Below, one piece after another: positions 1-13,768 of a DNA stretch of 64,000 bases (position 1 is the stretch's first letter; each line of letters starts with the position of its first letter). The notes beneath the pieces are model-generated. The model ran no database searches and was not told the origin of the DNA. It worked only from the letters and a program-made list of their open reading frames with translations. The position numbers were made by a program, and so were the translations under genes. Origin of the DNA: Cryobacterium algoritolerans (GTDB lineage Bacteria; Actinomycetota; Actinomycetes; Actinomycetales; Microbacteriaceae); contig NZ_SOFP01000050.1 of assembly GCF_004402785.1 (NCBI RefSeq), positions 1 through 64,000 on the forward strand, in the 5' to 3' direction.

Positions 1-58
1 CGCCGGCGCCGCACCCGCCGGCGCCGCACCCGCCGGCGCCGCACCCGCCGGCGCCGGC
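1..58. repeat. 15-bp tandem repeat at the window edge
   Basis: Three full copies and one partial copy of the 15-bp unit CGCCGGCGCCGCACC. Read on the plus strand from base 2 the repeat encodes Ala-Gly-Ala-Ala-Pro units and stays open to a TGA at 107-109, so it could be the Pro/Ala-rich tail of a gene that begins left of the window. The frame starting at base 3 gives Pro-Ala-Pro-His-Pro units and is also open, so the coding frame cannot be settled here. Confidence 0.7.
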
Positions 59-109
59 CGTGAATCGGCTGAGATTGTGCTGCTGCGGGAATTCACTTTT
101 CCGGCCTGA
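2..109 (+). CDS. Possible 3' end of an upstream gene (Ala/Pro repeat tail)
   Basis: From base 2 the plus strand is open for 35 codons and ends in TGA at 107-109. It starts with repeated AGAAP units and ends in a short non-repetitive tail with a hydrophobic stretch (IVLL). The start would lie outside the window. A low-complexity Ala/Pro C-terminus is common in actinobacterial secreted or regulatory proteins, but no domain is visible and a second frame is also open. Function unknown. Confidence 0.25.
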   Translation, partial: AGAAPAGAAPAGAAPAGAGRESAEIVLLREFTFPA

Positions 110-193
110 CGTTCTGTTGAGCACGGCCGTCATCCGGCGCCGCACCCCCCGGTCGGCCGCCTCGTCCGACACCCCACTCAAGGAGAAGCTCCC

Positions 194-496
194 ATGAAGG
201 CAGTACTCAACGGCACCGTCATCGCCGAAGCACCGCAGGACGACCTCGTCAGGATCGAGGGTAACTGGTACTTCCCACCGGCGGCCATCAACGCCGACCT
301 GCTCGTGAAGAGCCCCACCCAGTACACCTGTTCCTGGAAGGGCGAATGCCAGTACTTCAGCGTGAAGGACGGCGACGCTCTCCTCCAGGACCGCGCTTTC
401 AGCTACCCCACGCCCTACCCGGCCTCGTTCGACCGGGTGGGCCAGGACTTCAGCAACTACGTGGCCTTCTGGAAAGAGGTCACCGTCACGGCGTGA
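194..496 (+). CDS. DUF427 domain-containing protein
   Basis: A 100-residue protein covering one complete DUF427 domain (compact beta fold, biochemical role unknown). Family features visible are the opening strand ending in KAVLNGTVIAEA, the GNWYFPP segment, the central Pro-Thr..Cys-Ser-Trp-Lys-Gly stretch near residues 42-49 and the closing YVAFWKEV. The ATG at 194 is preceded by AAGGAGAAG at 180-188, a strong ribosome binding site. It stands alone on the plus strand, converging on the SprT-like gene, so the context gives no pathway. Family assignment is firm; function is not known. Confidence 0.85.
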   Translation: MKAVLNGTVIAEAPQDDLVRIEGNWYFPPAAINADLLVKSPTQYTCSWKGECQYFSVKDGDALLQDRAFSYPTPYPASFDRVGQDFSNYVAFWKEVTVTA

Positions 497-517
497 CCGA
501 ACGGTGACGACCGCCCG

Positions 518-1018
518 TCACCGGTTCGCCGGTGTGGCCGCCGCCGCGCGGCGGCGCACGGCAGCCGTGATCTCCCTCCGTGTCCACTCGATCAGGTGCG
601 CGCGGTTGAACCCGCGCGCGCACAGGCCGCAGGCGAAGGCGCGGGTCGGCTGCCGGTAGCGGAAGTGGGTGTGGCCTGCCGGGCAGACGCCCACCCACGG
701 CGCCAGTTCGTCGGCGATCTCGCCGTCGTGGGTGCGTTTGCCGTCGTAGCCGAGGCCACGGGCGACGGCCTTCCACTTCGGGCCGTGACCGGCGCGTGGG
801 CCGGCCAGGGCGTGCGCGACCTCGTGCAGCAGGATCTGGTGCACCTCGTCGTCCTCGTAGCGCGCGGCCAGGTACCGGGACACCGTGATCCGCCGTGCCG
901 TGTAATTGCACAGCCCGGCGCGTTTCTTCGCGTTGTCGAAGGCGAAGGTCCAGGTCAGGTCGAGGTGGAGCACGATGAGGGCGTCGGCCCAGCGTCGAAC
1001 CCGTTCGAGGTCGGCCAT
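518..1018 (-). CDS. SprT-like zinc metalloprotease domain protein
   Basis: A 166-residue SprT-like protein. The zinc-protease signature HEVAH sits in LLHEVAHALAG near residue 75, followed by a Cys-rich tail (CPAGH, then CGLC) that resembles the C-terminal zinc ribbon of SprT proteins. Eukaryotic relatives (Spartan) cut DNA-protein crosslinks; the bacterial members are poorly defined. The ATG at 1018 overlaps the TGA of the upstream dehydrogenase by one base (TGATG), so the two are probably translationally coupled. A longer reading upstream lies inside the neighbouring gene and is rejected. Confidence 0.8.
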   Translation of the reverse strand: MADLERVRRWADALIVLHLDLTWTFAFDNAKKRAGLCNYTARRITVSRYLAARYEDDEVHQILLHEVAHALAGPRAGHGPKWKAVARGLGYDGKRTHDGEIADELAPWVGVCPAGHTHFRYRQPTRAFACGLCARGFNRAHLIEWTRREITAAVRRRAAAATPANR

Positions 1019-2220
1019 CAGGGAGCCACCCGCACCTGGTACAGCTTGTCGTCGCCAGGACCAGGGTCTCCGCGGCCATCCGTATTGTTGCTCACGAACC
1101 ACAGTGTGCCATCCGGGCCCGACACCACGTCGCGCAGCCGGCCGAAGCTGTTCACAAACCACGCGCTGGTCTCCCCGGTGGAGGGATCGATCCGCCAGAG
1201 GCGTTCGCCGCGCAGGGCGGCCATGAACAGGGTGTCGTTCACGATGGCCAGCCCGCTCGGGCTCGCCTCGCCGGTGCGCCACTGCTGCACCGGGTCACGA
1301 TAGTCGGGATTCCCTGCCGCGCCCTCGACGACCGGCCAGCCGTAGTTCCCGCCCGGCACGATGAGGTTGAGCTCGTCCCAGGCGTTCTGGCCGAACTCGC
1401 TCGCCCAGAGCCGGCCGCGGGAATCCCAGGCGATGCCCTGGGGGTTGCGGTGGCCGAAGGAGTACACCAGCGTGCCGAACGGGTTGTCGGCCGGCACCTC
1501 GCCCGCCGGGGTCATTCGCAGGATCTTGCCGCCGAGCGAGCCGAGATCCTGCGCATCGGCCGTGTTTCCCGCGTCGCCGGCCGTGGCGTACAGCATCCCG
1601 TCCGGGCCGAAGCCGAGTCGGCCGCCGTCGTGGTTCCCGGCCTTCGGTATGCCCGAGAGCACCGGCTCCGGTGCGCCGAGGCCGAAGCCGCCCGGGCTGC
1701 CGGTGAGGGGCATCCGCGCGATCTGGTTGTCGGCGGCGGCGGTGAGATAGGCGTAGACCCAGCCGGTTCCGCCCGGCGCTGCGGCGTCGGCGAGGAAGGC
1801 CAGGCCGAGCAGGCCGCCCTCGCCGCCCGGGCTCACGCCGGCGACCTCGGCGGCGTCCCGCAGGCTGCCGTCGGGCAACAGCTCGCGCACGAGCGCGGTG
1901 TCGCGTTCGCTGATCAGCGTGCCGCCGGGCAGACGCAGGATCGACCAGGGGGCATCCAACCCAGACGCGATGACCACGGGGTCACCCACGGGATGTACGG
2001 GCAGCAGCACCGCGTTCGGCGGCAGGCTCCGGGAGGGGGTCGGCCGGGGCTGGGCCGGCGTCTCCGTTGCGACGGGCGGACGCGGCGCGCTCGCCGAGCA
2101 TCCGGCCAGAACCGTGGACAGCAGCAGCAGCAGTACCGCCGCCGGCCGGCCGGTCCGCTGGCCGGTCCGCCGGCCGATCTGGCCGAGGGTCTCGCCCCGG
2201 CTACCCAGCTCGCCCTTCAT
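1018..2220 (-). CDS. PQQ-dependent sugar dehydrogenase-like lipoprotein (glucose/sorbosone dehydrogenase family)
   Basis: A 400-residue secreted lipoprotein with a six-bladed beta-propeller of the GSDH type. The chosen ATG at 2220 has GAGG about 8 bases upstream and gives an Arg-rich n-region, a Leu-rich core and the lipobox LAGC, followed by a Pro/Thr linker. Propeller motifs include GLLGLAFL, NHDGGRLGFGPDGMLY, SFGHRNPQG and GGNYGWP. Family members oxidise sugars with PQQ or calcium as cofactors; the substrate cannot be read here. The upstream ATG at 2379 would bury the signal peptide and is rejected. It is coupled to the downstream SprT-like gene. Confidence 0.85.
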   Translation of the reverse strand: MKGELGSRGETLGQIGRRTGQRTGRPAAVLLLLLSTVLAGCSASAPRPPVATETPAQPRPTPSRSLPPNAVLLPVHPVGDPVVIASGLDAPWSILRLPGGTLISERDTALVRELLPDGSLRDAAEVAGVSPGGEGGLLGLAFLADAAAPGGTGWVYAYLTAAADNQIARMPLTGSPGGFGLGAPEPVLSGIPKAGNHDGGRLGFGPDGMLYATAGDAGNTADAQDLGSLGGKILRMTPAGEVPADNPFGTLVYSFGHRNPQGIAWDSRGRLWASEFGQNAWDELNLIVPGGNYGWPVVEGAAGNPDYRDPVQQWRTGEASPSGLAIVNDTLFMAALRGERLWRIDPSTGETSAWFVNSFGRLRDVVSGPDGTLWFVSNNTDGRGDPGPGDDKLYQVRVAP

Positions 2221-2304
2221 TTCGTGCCTCGCCTCATTCGTTACCGCACCAGACCCGGGTCTCACCCGCCGTGGATCCAGCATGCCCCCGATGCTCCACG
2301 TGCG

Positions 2305-2391
2305 TAACTCCCGCAGATTCGGCACCCGACACCGAACGTCCGCGCGAATCCGGGGCCATGGTTTTTGGCCGAATACCAATTGCGGGAGTTA
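2305..2391. repeat. Inverted repeat (TAACTC palindrome), copy 1
   Basis: Arms TAACTCCCGCA (2305-2315) and TGCGGGAGTTA (2381-2391) are perfect 11-bp inverted repeats around a 65-base loop. The outer TAACTC core and the nearby AGATTCGGC resemble the element at 3133-3228 on the other side of the TPR gene. No poly-T follows, so a simple terminator is not supported. Confidence 0.6.
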
Positions 2392-2454
2392 GCCAGTAGG
2401 CGACAGGACAGGGCGCTGCCGGTTGGGCCGGCGGATGTCCTTTGCGCGTCGGGG

Positions 2455-3030
2455 CTAGCGTGCCTGGCGCTGCTCGGCGATGAACGATTCGACCACGGCC
2501 ACGGCGATCAGCGCGCTCTCGAGGTGCTCCGAGGACGCTCCGGCTTTCTCGCGCAGGAACACGGCGGCCGTGAAGTCGGCGAGGGCCCCCTCAAGGTCGC
2601 CCTGTTCGAAGTAGACCTTGCCCCGGTTCTCCCGGGCGAAGGCGGCGACGCCCGCCCACTCGTGGGTTTCCGACTCCAGCACGCAGTGGGTGAGTTCGGT
2701 GGCGGCCTCGTCGAGCTTGCCCTGGAACTGTTGCACCTGGGCGCGGCGGATGCGACTGGCCGCGAGCTCTTCCCGCGACCCCGTGAACCGGGCCTGGCGC
2801 AGCGCCGTGTTGGCGATGTCCCAGGCCTCGTCGAGGCGGCCGGTCAGCCGGAGCAGGGCGACCTTCTCGTTGAGGGCGGAGAGACTGCGCAGCTCGCCGA
2901 GTTCGTCGAGGCGGAGTCCAGCGGCACGGAGATCGACTTTTTCACGCAGGGTGACGGCGTCGTAGCCAATGATGATGGGCAGGGTGTGTTCCTGAAACGA
3001 GGGCGGCCGGGGTATGCCGCGGGTGAAAAC
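2455..3030 (-). CDS. Tetratricopeptide-repeat protein with non-canonical start
   Basis: The minus frame ending in TAG at 2457-2455 encodes about 190 residues of helical TPR-like repeats, e.g. ALNEKVALLRLTGRLDEAWD, then LDEAATELTHCVL and GKVYFEQGDLEGALADFTAAV. Such repeats bind other proteins; the partner is unknown. The first canonical start is GTG at 2736, which would discard the first half of the repeats. Upstream the frame is open to a stop near 3088 with no ATG, GTG or TTG, yet a GGAGG at 3041-3037 lies 6 bases before a GTT at 3030-3028. Either GTT is used, the true start was mutated, or a base is wrong. If the short form is real the gene is 2455-2736. Confidence 0.55.
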   Translation of the reverse strand, partial: VFTRGIPRPPSFQEHTLPIIIGYDAVTLREKVDLRAAGLRLDELGELRSLSALNEKVALLRLTGRLDEAWDIANTALRQARFTGSREELAASRIRRAQVQQFQGKLDEAATELTHCVLESETHEWAGVAAFARENRGKVYFEQGDLEGALADFTAAVFLREKAGASSEHLESALIAVAVVESFIAEQRQAR

Positions 3031-3132
3031 GGGTCGCCTCCAGAGTAACCCGGACCCGGCGGCCGCCAGCCCCAGCGCTGGGGCGTTTTACGCCGGACTT
3101 CGCGCCGAGCCCGCCTTGTCGCGCCCAGCAGT

Positions 3133-3228
3133 GTGGCTAACTCAGGAGATTCCGGATCCCGCCGCGCCGCGCTACCGCGATTCCGGCTGTCAGTCGGTGG
3201 CTGGCACCGGATCTCCTGAGTTAGCCAC
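3133..3228. repeat. Inverted repeat (TAACTC palindrome), copy 2
   Basis: Arms at 3133-3155 and 3207-3228 are 22-bp inverted repeats with one extra T in the left arm. The shared core is GTGGCTAACTCAGGAGAT, and the loop is about 51 bases. No transposase or poly-T is present. It may be a REP-like or MITE-like element; copy 1 lies at 2305-2391. Confidence 0.7.
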
Positions 3229-3262
3229 GCGGAGCCGCGGGGGCAGCGCCCTCGCCACCGGG

Positions 3263-3291
3263 TTATCAACAGGGAACCTGAGTTATCCACA
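3263..3291 (+). promoter_or_regulatory. Two DnaA-box-like sites in tandem
   Basis: TTATCAACA (3263-3271) and TTATCCACA (3283-3291) match the DnaA-box consensus TTATNCACA, the second exactly and the first with one change. They lie in the same orientation 20 bp apart, about two helical turns, within a 15-bp imperfect direct repeat. There is no dnaA or dnaN nearby, so this is not taken as an origin. Confidence 0.45.
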
Positions 3292-3326
3292 GGGAATGTG
3301 GGATCAGGAGAAACCCCTCGGCCGGC

Positions 3327-4196
3327 TCAGTTGCCGATCTGGAAGACCGTGCGGCCGGGCAGTGGTGACGGGGTGGCTGTCGCATCCGTCGTCACGAGCG
3401 CGCTCGCCATGAACTGGCGCAGCTCGGCCCCCTCGACCACCTTCGACGGGTGCGGGCCGCCGGCGAGCAGCCGCGATACCCAGCTCAGGTCGATCGGCGT
3501 GTGCGCCGCGACGAACACGATGTTTCCGAACCGGCGCCCCTTGAGCACCTGGGTCTCGGCGAGCCCGAGCACGTGGTCGAACACAGCCGAGAGCGTCGCG
3601 GCCTGGGCCCGGGCGAACGCCAGGCCGGGTCCGTCGGCGACGTTGACGACCACGACTCCGCGGGGGCTGAGCAGAGGCCCGGCGAGCTCGTAGAACTCCC
3701 GGCTGGTCACGTGGGCCGGGGTGCGCGCCCCGGAGAAGATGTCCACCACGACGAGGTCGACCGAGCCGTGCAGTCCGGCGGGCAGCTTGCCGAGCACCTC
3801 GCGGGCGTCGCCGTGCCGCACCCGCAGCTGGGCGCGTTTGTCCCACGGTAGTTGGGCTCGCACGAAGTCGATCAGGTCGCTCTCCAGCTCGACGACCTGC
3901 TGGCGGGAGCCGGGCCTGGTCGCCTCGACATAGCGGGGTAGGGTCAGGGCCCCGGCGCCGAGGTGCACCGCGGTGATCGGCTCGCCGACCTCGCCGATCA
4001 GGTCGATCACATGGCCGATCCGCTGCACATACTCGAAGAACAACTCGTCGGGGTGGTCGACGTTGACATGGGACTGGGGCGTGCCGTCCACGATCAGGTT
4101 GAAACTGCCCGGGGTGAACCGGTCGGGTTCGATCACGGCCAGGTGCCCGCTGAGTTTCAACGTGATCGACGGATGCTGCGCTTCAACCCTGCTCAT
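3327..4196 (-). CDS. Spermidine synthase-like SAM-dependent methyltransferase-fold protein
   Basis: A 289-residue Rossmann-fold protein of the polyamine synthase (SpeE-like) superfamily. Visible features are the beta-hairpin N-terminus, the nucleotide-binding segment AVHLGAGALTLPRY, the acidic end of strand 2 (VVELE), the RVRHGDAREVL segment and the strand-4 region LVVVDIFSG. True spermidine synthases carry a second catalytic Asp region that is not well conserved here, so the substrate is uncertain; many actinobacterial members are annotated only as SpeE-like. The ATG at 4196 is one of three tandem ATGAGCAGG copies. The gene stands alone on the minus strand. Confidence 0.75.
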   Translation of the reverse strand: MSRVEAQHPSITLKLSGHLAVIEPDRFTPGSFNLIVDGTPQSHVNVDHPDELFFEYVQRIGHVIDLIGEVGEPITAVHLGAGALTLPRYVEATRPGSRQQVVELESDLIDFVRAQLPWDKRAQLRVRHGDAREVLGKLPAGLHGSVDLVVVDIFSGARTPAHVTSREFYELAGPLLSPRGVVVVNVADGPGLAFARAQAATLSAVFDHVLGLAETQVLKGRRFGNIVFVAAHTPIDLSWVSRLLAGGPHPSKVVEGAELRQFMASALVTTDATATPSPLPGRTVFQIGN

Positions 4197-4223
4197 TCAA
4201 CCCTGCTCATATATCCTGCTCAT
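4188..4223 (-). repeat. Triplicated ATGAGCAGG at a translation start
   Basis: On the minus strand ATGAGCAGG occurs at 4223-4215, 4210-4202 and 4196-4188, the last being the start of the SpeE-like gene. The middle copy opens a five-codon frame (MSRVE) whose TGA overlaps the final ATG as ATGA. This looks like local slippage or duplication of the start site. Confidence 0.7.
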
Positions 4224-4248
4224 CCCCCCAGTCTGCGCCCAACCCCGG

Positions 4249-4311
4249 CCGCGAGAGTGCAGTTTTTGCCCCTTCGCCGAGGCCGTGGGGGCGAAAAGCG
4301 CACTCTCGCGG
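4249..4311. repeat. Dispersed palindrome (CGCGAGAGTGC family), copy A
   Basis: Arms CCGCGAGAGTGC (4249-4260) and GCACTCTCGCGG (4300-4311) are perfect 12-bp inverted repeats. The inner bases TTTTTGCCCC and GGGGGCGAAAA extend the stem with mismatches. A second copy of the family lies at 53795-53856. Confidence 0.75.
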
Positions 4312-4582
4312 AAGAGTCGAAGGTGGGTTATACCTGAGAATTCCGGGAAGGTCAAGATTGAGGTGGACACGGCGTGGGAAAGCGCCTATGCTTAATTTTT
4401 GCGCTCCCAGACAAATCTCTGCCTTCATATTGCGGTCGGCTTTGCGTGCTCAAGCCACCTTGAGGCATACCTCGTTTCAGTTATATCAGTGGGTTCGGAT
4501 ATACGGAGGGTCTGTGGAGTTCGTACTCGGTATTCATTACTAACAGTGACTAGACCTGACGGGGTCCACGGAGGTTATTTCC
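4312..4582 (+). promoter_or_regulatory. rpoB promoter region and leader
   Basis: The best sigma-70-type promoter is TGGACA (4364-4369), a 17-base spacer and TATGCT (4387-4392), giving a leader of about 185 bases. A second candidate is TTGAGG (4460-4465), 16 bases, TATATC (4482-4487). The leader holds the hairpin CTCAAG-ccac-CTTGAG (4449-4464). GGAGG at 4570-4574 is the rpoB ribosome binding site. The stretch has no gene and is less GC-rich than its surroundings. Confidence 0.6.
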
Positions 4583-8077
<3,495 letters not shown>

Positions 8078-8111
8078 GCCCGGCCATTGACGAAAACTTC
8101 GAAAACTTTCC

Positions 8112-8120
8112 AAGGAGAGA
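8112..8120 (+). promoter_or_regulatory. Ribosome binding site that fixes the rpoC start
   Basis: AAGGAGAGA lies 5 bases before the TTG at 8123. An in-frame TTG at 8087 would add 12 residues not seen in related RpoC proteins and has no such site, so 8123 is chosen. Confidence 0.8.
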
Positions 8121-8122
8121 AA

Positions 8123-12019
<3,897 letters not shown>

Positions 12020-12040
12020 CGTCCGCTAGCGACGACGGAT

Positions 12041-12064
12041 GGCCCCCCGCTTCGGCAGGGGGCC
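12041..12064 (+). terminator. Hairpin terminator after rpoC
   Basis: GGCCCCC pairs with GGGGGCC around a GCTTCGGC loop region, 21 bases after the rpoC stop. The poly-T is missing, so it may stop transcription weakly or protect the 3' end. Confidence 0.6.
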
Positions 12065-12087
12065 ATTCGCCGTTCCCCGAGGTCCCG

Positions 12088-12167
12088 CTGATTGAGCCTG
12101 TCGGGATCCGAGCCGCTCAGGTGATCGAGCCTGTCCTCATCCCGACCCGCCCGGTGATCGAGCCTGG
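12088..12167 (+). repeat. Three copies of the GATCGAGCCTGTC repeat family
   Basis: Related sequences lie at about 12088-12106, 12121-12135 and 12153-12167, all in the same orientation just downstream of rpoC. Other copies follow rpsG, tuf, rplO, rpmJ and rpsK in this window. Confidence 0.7.
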
Positions 12168-12218
12168 CCTGGTCCCGGTGGCCGCTAGGCTGGCCCCAAT
12201 CTGCCAGGGGGTTTGCCA

Positions 12219-12911
12219 ATGACCGCACCAGCTCCGTCCGTTCCACCGCGCCCGGCCCGGCGACGGCTCTGGTTCTTGCTCGGCGCGATCGGCTCGGCGC
12301 TGGTCGTGATCCTCGTCGTGCTGCTCATCGTCTGGCGCGGCGGTGCCGGCCTGCCCGGTGACACGGCCGCAGGCGGGCGCCCCCAGCCGAGCAGGACGCC
12401 CACACCCGTGGCACTGGCCGCGGCGCCGGTGCCGGCCGCCACGCCGGCCGGCCCGCATCCGTCGAAATGCGGCGAACTCTACAGCCCCGCGTTGGTGGCG
12501 GCATTCGGAACGGCGGTTCTCAACCCCGCGTGGGCCGAAGCGGCAGGGCCCGAGGTGCGTCACGGCACGGAGGATGCCGAACTCAGCAAGCTCATCGACA
12601 CCGCCGACAAACTCACCTGCATCTGGGGAAACCCCAAGGGCGGCTCCGACAGCAGACTCACCACGAACCTGGTCTGGGTCACCGCGGAGCAGAGCGCGGC
12701 CGTGAAAGCGCGTCTCGCCGCGGCCGGGATGACCTGTTACGCGGAACTCGGCGGGCTGCGCTGCGTGAGCGAAACCACCGGGGATGCCGGCGCGTTGTCC
12801 GGTGAGTCGCACTTCCTACGGGACGGCATCTGGCTGGCCACCCACTACGTCAACTCAGGCCCCGACGGTTACACCCACGACATCATCGCCCACGTCTGGG
12901 CCGGTGCCTGA
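12219..12911 (+). CDS. Membrane-anchored hypothetical protein
   Basis: A 230-residue protein with a Pro/Arg-rich cytoplasmic start, one transmembrane helix (about residues 18-40, rich in Val, Leu and Ile), a Pro/Ala/Thr linker and an extracellular domain of about 150 residues with four Cys (CGELYSP, LTCIWGNP, MTCYAE, LRCVSE) that could form two disulfides. The ATG at 12219 has AGGGGG about 7 bases upstream; TTG at 12213 is less likely. A -10-like TAGGCT lies at 12186-12191. I do not recognise the family. Such anchored domains often act at the cell envelope, but no role can be assigned. Confidence 0.7.
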   Translation: MTAPAPSVPPRPARRRLWFLLGAIGSALVVILVVLLIVWRGGAGLPGDTAAGGRPQPSRTPTPVALAAAPVPAATPAGPHPSKCGELYSPALVAAFGTAVLNPAWAEAAGPEVRHGTEDAELSKLIDTADKLTCIWGNPKGGSDSRLTTNLVWVTAEQSAAVKARLAAAGMTCYAELGGLRCVSETTGDAGALSGESHFLRDGIWLATHYVNSGPDGYTHDIIAHVWAGA

Positions 12912-12965
12912 CAGTACTGGGCCGGGTGGTGCCGAAGCACCGCCCGGTCGCCGGCACAGCCGAGG

Positions 12966-13073
12966 TCAGAGCATCTCGGAAACTCAGAGCATCTCGGAAA
13001 CTCAGAGCATCTCGGAGACTGAGAGCATCTCGGAGACTCAGAGCATCTCGGAGACTCAGAGCATCTCGGAAAC
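12966..13073 (-). repeat. 18-bp tandem repeat: six copies of the last codons of the VOC gene
   Basis: Six consecutive 18-bp units. On the minus strand each reads GTTTCCGAGATGCTCTGA or a near variant, i.e. Val-Ser-Glu-Met-Leu-stop. The unit at 13056-13073 is the true 3' end of the VOC gene; the other five lie downstream and differ by single substitutions. The unit length is a multiple of three, so every copy keeps the reading frame and its own TGA. Confidence 0.9.
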
Positions 13074-13427
13074 ACAGACGAAGTTGCCTTCGGTGTCCCG
13101 GAACCAGGCGGACTTCATCTCATCCATGGTCGCGACTCCGTTGACGGTCTTCATCCCGGGAATGTCGTAGTCCTCGAAGACCACCCCGCGGGTACGCAAC
13201 CGTGTCATCTCGCCGTCGAGATCGTCGGTCACCCAACCGATCTGGGTGTTCTTTGCAGTTCCGGCATTGCTCGTCTCATAGATCTCGAAGGCGTTGCCGG
13301 AATCCAGGCGGTAGACGAGAAAGCCGTCGTGCACCTCGGCAGGGTCGAGGTCGAGTGCATCGTGGTAGAAGGATTGCGCGCGCTTGAGATCCGCTGCGGG
13401 CAATACCGTGTGAACTTCCTTGAACAT
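13056..13427 (-). CDS. VOC family protein (glyoxalase/bleomycin-resistance fold)
   Basis: A 123-residue protein with the paired beta-alpha-beta-beta-beta modules of the vicinal oxygen chelate superfamily. It opens with KEVHTVLPAADLKRAQSFYHDAL, continues with the FLVYRLDSGNAFEIYET strand and ends with AWFRDTEGNFVCVSEML. Such proteins bind a metal and act as lyases, dioxygenases or drug-binding proteins; the substrate cannot be inferred. The ATG at 13427 follows GGAGG at good spacing, and a -10-like GATAAT lies on the minus strand at 13465-13460. The last codons and stop are repeated five more times downstream. Confidence 0.85.
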   Translation of the reverse strand: MFKEVHTVLPAADLKRAQSFYHDALDLDPAEVHDGFLVYRLDSGNAFEIYETSNAGTAKNTQIGWVTDDLDGEMTRLRTRGVVFEDYDIPGMKTVNGVATMDEMKSAWFRDTEGNFVCVSEML

Positions 13428-13768
13428 GTGAGAATCCTCCTCAGCGTGGAAGGGCCCGAATTATCGGGAAGAGCGTCGATCAGGAACCCATCCGTGGGTT
13501 CGCACATATCGGGGCGCCGATGGCGCCTGCTTCCGAGTGGGAGTGCCGGCCAAAGATGGCGACGGGCGCGAATCCTGGCCAGAATTCCTCGTCCGCCGAC
13601 CTGGCCCTGGTCGGATCGGCGGGCGGTGACTACCGCTTTTCAAGTTGATTTTACGCCGACCCCGACCGCCGCGGAAGGGGTAGTGGCGGCCAGTAACGGT
13701 TAGCACGCTGGAACACCGTATTCTTCTACTGATGGCGGCAACTCCTCCATTCGCAAGCGAGGGGCACC
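13428..13768. other. Intergenic region between VOC and GGDEF-EAL genes
   Basis: A 341-base divergent spacer with no convincing gene. It holds two adjacent hairpins, GAACCCA-tccg-TGGGTTC near 13482-13501 and GGCGCC-gat-GGCGCC near 13515-13530, the VOC promoter side on the left and the GAGGGG ribosome binding site of the next gene at the right end. Confidence 0.5.

Noticed and set aside
3263..3291. Replication origin
   Set aside because: Only two boxes, no AT-rich unwinding region and no dnaA, dnaN or gyr genes nearby.
8087..8122. Upstream TTG as the rpoC start
   Set aside because: It adds 12 residues absent in relatives, and the strong ribosome binding site at 8112-8120 fits the TTG at 8123.
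12966..13073. Tandem repeats as a CRISPR array
   Set aside because: Units are 18 bp and directly adjacent, with no spacers; they are copies of a gene end.
12184..13170. Several plus-strand frames overlapping the membrane protein and the repeat
   Set aside because: They owe their openness to the 18-bp repeat or to GC-rich codons and have no start signals.
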